A stretch of 64,000 nt of DNA from Thermoplasmatota archaeon (GTDB taxonomy: Archaea; Thermoplasmatota; Penumbrarchaeia; Penumbrarchaeales; Penumbrarchaeaceae). Shown piece after piece: positions 41,757-49,800 of this stretch. The notes under the pieces were generated by a model. That model searched no databases, had not been told where the DNA came from, and saw only the letters and a program-made list of their open reading frames with translations. The translations under genes and the position numbers were made by a program. Position 1 is the first letter of the stretch. Each line of letters starts with the position of its first letter. The DNA is taken from assembly GCA_029762535.1 (NCBI GenBank), contig JARVGK010000008.1, forward strand, positions 42,529-106,528, given 5' to 3'.

Positions 41757-43096
41757 GCGAACATTCCGAGGACGCCCTTGCCTTTCTCATTGAACATCCC
41801 GCTCGGGCTCGATGCGCCTTCTATCACCTTTCTAACAGCCCTTTTCAGATCATCCATGTTCACCGCCCTCCTATGAGCGCGTATCGCGAACATTCCAGCC
41901 TCCGTACAGCAGGATTTTATCTGAGCGCCGTTGAATCCATCGGTGATCAGGGAAACGGCCTCAAGGGAAACCTCTGGATCGAGGTTCATACGCCTCGTAT
42001 GGACCTTGAATATCTCGATACGCGAGGTAAGGTCCGGCAAGGGGATCTCTACTATCCGATCTATACGGCCGGGTCTTAGTATGGCCGGATCCAATATGTC
42101 AGGCCTGTTCGTGGCCGCTATTATCCTCACATCACCTAGTGGGTCGAATCCGTCGAGCTCCGCCAGAAGCTGTATCAACGTTCGATAGACCTCTCTATCC
42201 GCTGATGTGGACGAATCCGTTCTGCTTCCGGCTATCGAATCGATCTCGTCTAGGAAAATTATACTGGGGGACCTCTCCCTGGCGAACTGAAAAAGCTCCC
42301 TTACCATACGACTCCCTTCACCGATGTACTTCTGTACCAGTTCGCTCCCCACCATTCTGAGGAATGTCGCCCTTGTGGCATTGGCTATTGCCTTGGCTAT
42401 CAGGGTCTTTCCGCATCCCGGGGGCCCTATCAGAAGAACTCCTTTTGGCGGGTCTATGCCCACCACCCTGAAAGATTCGGGATCCAATAGTGGAAGTTCT
42501 ATGACCTCCCTCAGCTCATCTATCTGCGGCTCCAGACCTCCAATATCATCAAAGGTCACCTCGGGCCTCGTCTCGAGTTCGGACGCACCGACGAGGGGGT
42601 CCCTAGAGGAGGGTAGGATGGAAATGATGGACATGGTGTCCTTGTTCATTGACACCTTAACCCCTGGTTTGAGGGCCTCCTTGGATATAGATGAGGATGA
42701 TCTGACCAGGAAAGAAGGCCCAGCTGTCGTGGAAACAATGGCCTGATCCTCCCCGTAAGCTTCGATAATGGTTCCAACGATGAGGGGGGGGGACTTCATC
42801 CTGTTTAGCTCAGCGTTCAGAGACATTATCTTCGAGTCCATTCGCATTACCTTGTTCTGCAGGTATCTTCTCTCCTCATCTATTCGGAGGGCCTCCCTCT
42901 TCCAGGGATTGTTATCATCCTCCCAGGCAAGCTGCTTCATCTCGCCCTCCCAGCTCCTGTATCCGGGGCGGTCCTGAGGAAGATCACCATGAGCCAGCGC
43001 ATTATCCCTCCAAACTTCATCCTCCGATATGGGAACATCGGATGGTTCGGTATCCTCGGTTGATCCTTCATTTGCTTTCCTGGCCTTTTCGGTCAT
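41753..43096 (-). CDS. pan: Proteasome-activating nucleotidase (PAN)
   Basis: AAA+ unfoldase that feeds substrates into the 20S proteasome. From ATG 43096 it has 447 residues; the longer frame overlaps the divergent regulator. An unusually long acidic N-terminus of about 60 residues precedes a coiled coil at about 67-102. An OB domain follows (PPLIVGTIIEAYGEDQAIV, about 103-165). The AAA module has Walker A GPPGCGKT (about 224-231), Walker B IIFLDEID (about 279-286), the arginine finger region LRPGRIDR and a C-terminal helical lid. The family's proteasome-docking tail is hydrophobic-Tyr-any; here it ends Met-Phe-Ala, so the Tyr is Phe. The identity is strong from the IGGL-EQ region (TFDDIGGLEPQIDELREVIE). 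Confidence 0.93.
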   Translation of the reverse strand: MTEKARKANEGSTEDTEPSDVPISEDEVWRDNALAHGDLPQDRPGYRSWEGEMKQLAWEDDNNPWKREALRIDEERRYLQNKVMRMDSKIMSLNAELNRMKSPPLIVGTIIEAYGEDQAIVSTTAGPSFLVRSSSSISKEALKPGVKVSMNKDTMSIISILPSSRDPLVGASELETRPEVTFDDIGGLEPQIDELREVIELPLLDPESFRVVGIDPPKGVLLIGPPGCGKTLIAKAIANATRATFLRMVGSELVQKYIGEGSRMVRELFQFARERSPSIIFLDEIDSIAGSRTDSSTSADREVYRTLIQLLAELDGFDPLGDVRIIAATNRPDILDPAILRPGRIDRIVEIPLPDLTSRIEIFKVHTRRMNLDPEVSLEAVSLITDGFNGAQIKSCCTEAGMFAIRAHRRAVNMDDLKRAVRKVIEGASSPSGMFNEKGKGVLGMFA

Positions 43097-43183
43097 TTTC
43101 CATTCTCCAGCATAGAGGCATGATTTACAGGTTATCTTAAGTTTTTCCCGAGATTTGGCATATGGAACTCGCATGACAGATAA

Positions 43184-43195
43184 CTTTAATAAATC
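43184..43195 (+). promoter_or_regulatory. TATA box for the HTH regulator
   Basis: CTTTAATAAATC is centred about 23 nt before ATG 43212, suggesting a leaderless message. The region 43097-43183 between it and the divergent PAN gene shows no other feature. Confidence 0.55.
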
Positions 43196-43211
43196 ATAAC
43201 TTTTTGCCCGA

Positions 43212-43868
43212 ATGGGTGAGATCCTGTACGAGGCCGTCCTTTCCGTCAATCTGAGTGAGAGTTGGATAGGTAAAACGATGAGGATGCTGCCGGTTTCTAT
43301 CAGCGTACTCGACAGCATACCCCTCGACGAGAAAGGTGTCGAGGACCTGGTCGAGGTCAAGCTAAATTCCACATCGATAGACATTCTCGAGTCCACTGTC
43401 AAGGATATCAAGGGAGTCGATTTCGTCAAGGTGAGCAAGGTGGACCTGGACAAGGTGATAATGATCGTCGGGGTCCAGGGCTGCGTAGGATGCCGGACCA
43501 TAATTGAATCCGGATGCTTTCTCATATCAGCTAACTCCACTACCGACGGTTGGATAGAATGGAAACTTATAATGAACGAGAAACTTCAGCTGCAGAATCT
43601 GGTCTCTCATCTCAACGACCATGGAGTGGACAACAGGCTGATTCTGATCCAGCCCGTGGACGACAAGGAATCCCTGACCGCGAGGCAGGAGAGGATCATC
43701 AAGACGGCCCTTGAACGGGGTTATTACGATTTCCCGAAAAGGATAGGCATCCGAGAGCTTGCCAGACTGTTCAATATATCCACGGCATCGGTCTCAGAGA
43801 CCCTAAGGAGAGGGCAGAAGAAGATAATCGAACAGTATTTCAAAGGTAAAGGGGAAAAGCTCAACTGA
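43212..43868 (+). CDS. HTH_10 (Bat-type) regulator with CxxC sensor-like motif
   Basis: The 218-residue transcription regulator ends in a bacterioopsin-activator type helix-turn-helix (about 155-212: LTARQERIIKTALERGYYDF, IGIRELARLFNISTASVSET, LRRGQKKIIEQYF). The N-terminal 150 residues lack the usual GAF/PAS domains and carry three cysteines in one cluster: Cys91, Cys94 and Cys102 (GCVGCRTIIESGCF). This is compatible with metal, Fe-S or thiol sensing. It sits 26 bp before the IscS-like gene, in the same direction, and divergent from PAN. A role in controlling Fe-S assembly is inferred from position and cysteines only. Confidence 0.8.
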   Translation: MGEILYEAVLSVNLSESWIGKTMRMLPVSISVLDSIPLDEKGVEDLVEVKLNSTSIDILESTVKDIKGVDFVKVSKVDLDKVIMIVGVQGCVGCRTIIESGCFLISANSTTDGWIEWKLIMNEKLQLQNLVSHLNDHGVDNRLILIQPVDDKESLTARQERIIKTALERGYYDFPKRIGIRELARLFNISTASVSETLRRGQKKIIEQYFKGKGEKLN

Positions 43869-43885
43869 ATAATTCGGTGTGAGAT

Positions 43886-43895
43886 ACTTATACTA
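43886..43895 (+). promoter_or_regulatory. TATA-like box before the IscS-like gene
   Basis: ACTTATACTA directly abuts the first ATG of the IscS-like frame (43895). If used, transcription would begin near 43915, and translation would start later, for example at TTG 43940 after GGGGTC. Confidence 0.4.
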
Positions 43896-45109
43896 TGGGC
43901 GTTCTGATTATAGATACCATTGAAAAAGGGGTCGTTCATTTGAGATCCGTTTACCTCGATTCGAACTCCGGCATGCCAATGTGGCCCGAGGTAATATCCT
44001 CGATGCTGCCGTACATGTCAGAACATTACGGCAACACTTCATCCATTCACGCCATGGGCAACGAGCCAAAGAAGGCGATGGAGATGGCGAGGTCACATGT
44101 CGCCGAACTGATCGGGGCGGATCCGACCGAGGTCATCTTCACTTCAGGAGCCACCGAGGCTGTGAATCTGGCACTGCGCGGAAGCACGGAAACCGCCTCA
44201 GAGGGGAAAAAAGGCATCATATATTCACAGGCGGATCACAGAACGGTCACGGCCACGGCTGAGGACCTATCCCGAAAAGGTGTAAGAACCGCCATGATGC
44301 CCCTCGATCACCTGGGAGCTATCAAGCTGAAGGAGGCCGTTTCCATAATGGACCAAGGGGGATTTCACCTACTGAGCATGCCTTTCGCCAGCCAGGAGGT
44401 GGGAACGTTCCAGCCCGTCGAGGACCTTGTCAAGGAGGCGGCCGAGAGAGAGGTTCTGGTACACCTGGACCTTACCAGGTCAGCCTTCCAGGTACCCATC
44501 GATGTTAAGAAGCAAGGTATCGACCTTGCAACCATATCCTCGAACGATCTACTCGGACCAAAAGGGGTCGGGGCCCTTTACATCAAGAAGGGCGTCAGGC
44601 TCAAACCCATCCTGACCGGGGGAGGTCATGAAAGGGCCCTAAGGAGCGGGTCCGAGAACATACCAGGGATCTATGGCATGGGAAAGGCCGCCTCGATCGT
44701 AAAGAAGAGGATGGGAGATTATGTCCCCCAAATGGAGCGGGTGAGGGATGCCCTCATCGATGGGCTTCTAAGGATCGAGAACACGCATCTGAACGGAAAC
44801 ATGAAAATGAGGCTACCAAATAATGCCAACGTACGATTCGATTTCATCGAAGGTGAATCCATACTATTGATGTTGGACCTGAACGGCATACAGGCCGCAT
44901 CCGGCTCCGCATGCTCCTCCAAAACGCTGGAGCCTTCCCCGACCCTAATGGCCATGGGGCTCAAGCACGAAGAGGCCCACGGATCGATACAGATGACATT
45001 GAATCCCAATACCACCATTGATGATATCCAATACGTTCTCGAGGTGGTACCCGGGATAGTAGAGAACCTCAGGGAGATGTCGCCCTTGTACAATAGAATA
45101 GGTGATTGA
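43895..45109 (+). CDS. iscS: IscS/NifS-like protein lacking the PLP-binding lysine
   Basis: The 404-residue fold-type I aminotransferase family member is most similar to cysteine desulfurases (VYLDSNSGMPMWPEVISSML, FTSGATEAVNLALRG, GGGHERALRSGSENIPGIYG, SGSACSSKTLEPSP). The catalytic Cys340 loop is intact. The S-x-H-K motif holding the PLP lysine reads SSND (Asp218; codon 44546-44548) before GPKGVGALYI. Other PLP contacts also differ: ASQEVGT for the usual NNE-GT, and HLDLTRSAF for HVD-x-x-Q. A similar Lys-to-Asp change is known in Archaeoglobus IscS. It probably binds or scaffolds Fe-S clusters with its cysteine rather than desulfurating cysteine. The family usually begins near VYLD, so TTG 43940 is an alternative start. 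iscU follows with no gap. Confidence 0.9.
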   Translation: MGVLIIDTIEKGVVHLRSVYLDSNSGMPMWPEVISSMLPYMSEHYGNTSSIHAMGNEPKKAMEMARSHVAELIGADPTEVIFTSGATEAVNLALRGSTETASEGKKGIIYSQADHRTVTATAEDLSRKGVRTAMMPLDHLGAIKLKEAVSIMDQGGFHLLSMPFASQEVGTFQPVEDLVKEAAEREVLVHLDLTRSAFQVPIDVKKQGIDLATISSNDLLGPKGVGALYIKKGVRLKPILTGGGHERALRSGSENIPGIYGMGKAASIVKKRMGDYVPQMERVRDALIDGLLRIENTHLNGNMKMRLPNNANVRFDFIEGESILLMLDLNGIQAASGSACSSKTLEPSPTLMAMGLKHEEAHGSIQMTLNPNTTIDDIQYVLEVVPGIVENLREMSPLYNRIGD

Positions 45110-45556
45110 ATGTCCAGGATCGAGTATTCGAAGAAAGTTATGGAGCATTTCACAAATCCGAGAAATGTGGGAACCGTAGACGACGCCGACGGGATAGGGA
45201 CCGTTGGAAATCCAGTATGCGGCGACATGATGGAGATCTCTTTGAAGGTCGAGGACGGCAGGATAGAGGACATCAAGTTCAGGACCTTTGGTTGCGCATC
45301 GGCCATCGCGACCACATCCATGCTGACGGAGATCATCAAGGGGAAGACGATCGAGGAGGCTGAAAATATCAGCTGGGACGATGTGGTCAAGTCCCTTGAC
45401 GGCCTACCCCCTGTCAAGGTCCACTGCTCGCATCTGGCCATCGACGGATTGAGAAAGGCGCTGTACGAATACTACAGGAAACGCCAGATATACAGGCCCG
45501 ATCTCATTCCAAAGGATGAGGAGAGCCATCACGAAAGCAGCCCCGAATGCGAATAA
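45110..45556 (+). CDS. iscU: Fe-S cluster scaffold IscU
   Basis: The 148-residue scaffold on which 2Fe-2S clusters are assembled starts on the base after the iscS stop, so the two are translationally linked. Cluster ligands are visible: Cys37 with Asp39 (NPVCGDMMEI), Cys62 (FRTFGCASAIATTSML) and His105-Cys106 (VHCSHLAIDGL). A tail of about 20 residues carries two histidines and a final cysteine (SHHESSPECE). The LPPVK motif that binds HscA chaperones in bacteria is present (residues 99-103), although no hscA/dnaK is visible nearby. The intact ligand set contrasts with the altered IscS partner. Confidence 0.94.
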   Translation: MSRIEYSKKVMEHFTNPRNVGTVDDADGIGTVGNPVCGDMMEISLKVEDGRIEDIKFRTFGCASAIATTSMLTEIIKGKTIEEAENISWDDVVKSLDGLPPVKVHCSHLAIDGLRKALYEYYRKRQIYRPDLIPKDEESHHESSPECE

Positions 45557-45574
45557 CGACCATTCCTCCTGGGC

Positions 45575-45584
45575 AAATATATTA
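45575..45584 (+). promoter_or_regulatory. TATA box for the small membrane protein gene
   Basis: AAATATATTA, centred about 30 nt before ATG 45610, suggests a separate and nearly leaderless transcript just after iscU. Confidence 0.5.
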
Positions 45585-45609
45585 TCCTCGCTTAACCATG
45601 ACACCAACG

Positions 45610-45963
45610 ATGTCCATAGGCAGGTCTCCCCAGTTCAAGGATGAAGAGGTTGCGCGAACCACGAAAAAAAGCGTCAAACTACCTCTCGATCTTTTCAGGC
45701 GTATCCTCTCCGGTGTGTTGATCACTCTATGCCTTGTCCTTACACTCATCGGGCTCTCAGAAATCATAGTATTCCTTCTGGACCGGATCAATGGTGTGGA
45801 CAATTACGTATCATGGGAGAAGAGCTTCATAATCCCATGGGTACTCTCCGCCTTTACCCTTGCCATCTTTTTCCTGCTCAATATCAAAAGGTTCTTGGGT
45901 TCAAGATATGAAAGGGGATCGAAGCCCAGTACAGGCAGGATCGAGATCCCTGAACTCGATTGA
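45610..45963 (+). CDS. Small two-helix membrane protein, unknown function
   Basis: The 117-residue protein has two transmembrane helices, at about 32-57 (SGVLITLCLVLTLIGLSEII) and 76-97 (FIIPWVLSAFTLAIFFLLN). Both ends are basic and likely cytoplasmic (KRFLGSRYERGSKP at the C side). I recognise no family. The start is taken as ATG 45610 because a TATA box lies 30 nt upstream; ATG 45598 and 45547 are in frame but less well placed, and the latter overlaps iscU. It converges with the PCNA gene, whose stop lies 13 bp beyond. Confidence 0.65.
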   Translation: MSIGRSPQFKDEEVARTTKKSVKLPLDLFRRILSGVLITLCLVLTLIGLSEIIVFLLDRINGVDNYVSWEKSFIIPWVLSAFTLAIFFLLNIKRFLGSRYERGSKPSTGRIEIPELD

Positions 45964-45976
45964 TAGATGAGCGTAA

Positions 45977-46714
45977 TCAAGCACTCTCTATCCTCGGGGC
46001 CAACAGGTATCTCACCTTTCCCAGCCCATCAGAGAACTCGAACTCGATCTTGAGTGGATAACTGTTACCTATGTGCAACATTATGTCGCGGTTGGTGCCA
46101 ACGCCCTTCATCAATTGGGAGAAATAATCCAGGGAAAATGAGCTCTTCGCAGTGCCCTCGAACTTCTCCTCGATGTATTCGGACCCTTTCTTCAGTTCAA
46201 GGGTCATGGATGAGAGGTCCTCGGTCGAGGTTATGACCAGCTTGTCCTCCGTGCAGTTGAACGTCAGATAGTCCGAGATCGACTGCGAGGCCTTCAAACC
46301 CTTCTGAAGCTCCGCTGAATTGAGTTTAAGGGATACGGGTAGGGAAAGGTTCGGCACTTTGGGGTCCGAGAATCCAGAGGAATCCACAAGAGGGAACTTC
46401 AACGTGAGGTTGGACATGCTCACGATCATCCGGTTGTCCTGGTCCAATTTCATCATTATCTCCTCATCGGCCTTTGCCGATTTGAGATGATCGAGCAATC
46501 TCTCGACGTTCAATCCTAGCTCGAGCGGTTCCACGTTGTAATCCTCAAAGGCTCCGTAGCTCAGTTCGAGGTCGACCATGGCAACATGGGCGGGGTCCAC
46601 GGCTCTGACCCTCCAGCCGTCCTTGTCGGCCACGAGCTTGATCTCCCCTGTTATGGGGGTCAGAATCGAGAAAACGTTCCTGAGAACTTCCGATTTCACT
46701 GTTATTTCGAACAT
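45977..46714 (-). CDS. pcn: DNA polymerase sliding clamp PCNA
   Basis: Ring-forming processivity clamp for replication and repair. The 245 residues from ATG 46714 match family length. Conserved stretches are MFEITVKSEVLRNVFSILTP, the DNA-facing VRAVDPAHVAMVDLEL, GLNVERLLDHLKSAKADEEI, LTLKFPLVDSSGFSDPKVPN (interdomain connector region, PIP-box docking) and the C-terminal KIEFEFSDGLGKVRYLLAPR with RIES. ATG 46714 is preceded by GGGTC and is the family start; the frame extends nine codons further. A minus-strand TATA (46767-46780) gives a leader of about 33 nt. It probably serves RPA- and UvrABC-associated repair as well as replication. Confidence 0.95.
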   Translation of the reverse strand: MFEITVKSEVLRNVFSILTPITGEIKLVADKDGWRVRAVDPAHVAMVDLELSYGAFEDYNVEPLELGLNVERLLDHLKSAKADEEIMMKLDQDNRMIVSMSNLTLKFPLVDSSGFSDPKVPNLSLPVSLKLNSAELQKGLKASQSISDYLTFNCTEDKLVITSTEDLSSMTLELKKGSEYIEEKFEGTAKSSFSLDYFSQLMKGVGTNRDIMLHIGNSYPLKIEFEFSDGLGKVRYLLAPRIESA

Positions 46715-46766
46715 GGTATGACCCGTTCCCTTCGGAAACATCCGGTGCTCCTAATTCAAGAGGGCT

Positions 46767-46780
46767 GTTATATATTTTAT
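46767..46780 (-). promoter_or_regulatory. TATA box for PCNA
   Basis: ATAAAATATATAAC on the minus strand is centred about 60 nt before the PCNA ATG. It is a strong match to the archaeal TATA consensus. Confidence 0.6.
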
Positions 46781-46810
46781 CATGGGGGGACCAAATCCAC
46801 TCTAAGGCTA

Positions 46811-49800
46811 TCACTCCTCCCGACCTTCGTTCAAGGGACCGTTCTTTCTATCATTCTTTTTTGACCTTTCCCGAAAAAGTGATACGGAAATGGATAACGC
46901 CAAGGCCGAAATCAGGACCACGATGACCGGGAACAACGGCTCCCTGTAGAATGGATATCCTGGACCACCCAGGTCCTCCTCCCCGAAAGACACGATGATT
47001 ACTTCGAACATATATGCCGTTCGTTCACCATCCCTGGCGAACAGATAGAGGCATCCGTCTCGAGGGAGCTGTCCTTTATACTCCACGCATGTCACATTGC
47101 CATCATGAGCCATATCGGACCAATCCGTATCATTGAGAACGGGTCCGAACGAGTGTTCCCCCGTTAGCGCTAGCTGTACACCATCGGACAAATGCCCCAT
47201 ATCTCTGAGATAAAGGACCACTCGGGATCCCTCATCATTCAAGGGAACTACCCTTACGCCCTCTCTGTACAGGACGATGTCGTTCTGAAGGGTCAGGCCC
47301 CAATCGTGATCGAGGACCTCCATGACCAGGGCCCCGAGCTCTTCCGACTCCATCAGGAACCCCATCTCCCGGTTCTCAAGGGCCGATGTCGGGCCCCAAT
47401 TGAGCGATGAGATCCAGCAGAACCTGGAATCTATCACCACTCCCTTATTATGCACAAGGCCCAAACCCCTTCCGGGAAGCCTGGAGAGAGAGGGCATGAC
47501 CTTTACGCTCAGTGATCGGTCCAGGCCTCTCATTGCCGCCTCGGAAGCAATCCAATCGGCCACCTCCTCATTGTCAGGCCTACCATCCATGTCGAAATCG
47601 GTTCCGTCAAGCATGATCCTCACACGGACCCCCCTGCTTGCGGCATAGAAGAGCGAGGCGAGATATGGGTTCTCACTGTTCGAACTTCCATGGAGGATGG
47701 CATCGGGTCCGGGCTCAGGGACCATTGAGCTTCTCTGGGAAGGGGTATCGAACGACGGTGAGAGGCTCATCAACTGGACGACTATCTCCTCCTTGGCGGA
47801 CCTGATGGTCTCAATCAATGGATTGTCCATCCTACCAAGGTGATCGGGCGATATCAGGACCGTGACCGAATCAAGATCCACTCTTCGAGTCGGTTCCATG
47901 GTATTCAGGCTATCGACCGATGCGGTTTCCGCATTGAAGAGACTTGTAAGGTCCCTTTGTTCCAAGGATGAATCATAGCTCACCATGTCAGGGCCGGACC
48001 AGTCCTCCTCGAATACGGCCTTGACGGTCTCGGCCGTAACCGTCGAATCAACGAGAGCGGCCCATCCCCTGGTACCCGTCAAAGGGATATGGCCAGGAGG
48101 AGGAAATGAAGTGTCCTTGAAATTATCAGAGGATATCAGCACCCTCTCCCCGTCGGCCACTATGTATTTCGCATGGTCGAAGCGGTATCTGTCCCTTATC
48201 CCCGAAGGGTCGTTGTTCATGACCCTGACATCCACTCCACCGGCCATGAGATAGCCGAGGCTGATGGCCTGCTCCCAGCCCATACCTCCAACGGGCTGTC
48301 CCTCGACAAGGACCCTCACCTCGACCCCCCTCTCCCTCGCGCCGATAAGGGAAGTGGTTATCCATGCGGAGTTCATCTCATATATGTTCACCAGTAGCTC
48401 GGATCGCGAACCCTCCAAGATATCCCTCATAAGATCGCTCGAGGTATCAGGACATACACCGAACCTGACCGATGCATCTTTTGAAGTGGTAAAAGGTCCA
48501 AAGCTGGATTGGCCAGGATACTTTGGCCTCATCGTCAGCCAATCCTCCTTACGGTCCGTGTCGGTCAGGGACATATCCCCATACTTCCTCTCCCTATGGA
48601 GAACATGTCCTTTTCCGGGCACTGGAACAGCCGGTCCTTCCCAGGATCCTCCCGAGGAGCTGGGCCAATGATCAAATTCCCATATACATCGGCCGTAAGG
48701 AACGACATCCATGACAACTCCCATCGGATCCCGCAGGCATACGCTGTCGTTCTCGTTCGCAAGCCTTGGAGAACCAACGACAATGAGACCTGAATTCTTT
48801 TGCGCACCTTCTATGGCCAGGTCCGGCAGGAATCCGTTCTGTGACACGAAGTCGTCCCCGTTATGGGCTATGTACAATCTCTCTCCTGGATACAGGTCAA
48901 TATCGGAATTTATGATGATCATCCCATCACCAAATAACCCAAGCCCCTCATCGTCAGAGATCGAGCAGCCCTTCATTGGAACCGGTCGTAGGCCTGAGTT
49001 GAAAATGGTTACGAACTCATCTGTATCCCCCGGAATATAGGTATCAAGATATATCTCTTCGATCATGAGCTCGGAATGTTCGGAGATTATCGTCCCGGCC
49101 TGCTTCTTTCCCAATAGACCCCATGGAAGTGGGAGCGATCCTGACCATAACGGTTCGATCATAGAATCCATATATGATCTTCCCGTCCGTACGTGGCCCA
49201 TCCAGAACGGATTGGTCATGCCGTCGTTCATATCCAACATGATGAACTCGTGAGAGCGTGAGCTTATGAATCCTCCGAAGCCGATAAACGAGGGATCGAT
49301 ATTTGAGATCCTAATCTCGATTTCCGATATGCTCTCGCTGGCTAATGACCGTATCGCCAAAGCATCGAGGAGATGGTTCCTTTCCGAAGGATACGATGGG
49401 TCCGAACCACTATTTTCAATAAGCTCAATCGCTTCAGCGACCAGATCATATTCTTTATTGAACACGGGTCGGACAGAACCCGTTCCAATGAGCAGCCTTA
49501 CACTAGCCTTGGTCTCGAACGATCTCAAGATGGACCGCAGGTCCATATTTCCCCGTGCATCGTAGATGAACACCTCATCCTCATCGAACAATACATCGGG
49601 TAGGGCAGATGCATGATGTAAATAGAGAATATCCGTCTCGATGGATGAAAGGATCCCATTATCCTCCATGGCTCGGACCTGGTCGCCCTCATGGTCCTTG
49701 GCCTCAATGTCAAAGATCAATTCATCTCCCGCCGATGGTATCCAGTCATTCTCTCTTCCCGCTATTACTCGGAACAGGTCAATGGCATCGTTCGGGTCGA

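Noticed and set aside
43097..43540. Long N-terminal extension of PAN
   Set aside because: It overlaps the divergent HTH regulator and reads as unstructured Ser/Thr/Leu-rich sequence typical of antisense frames.
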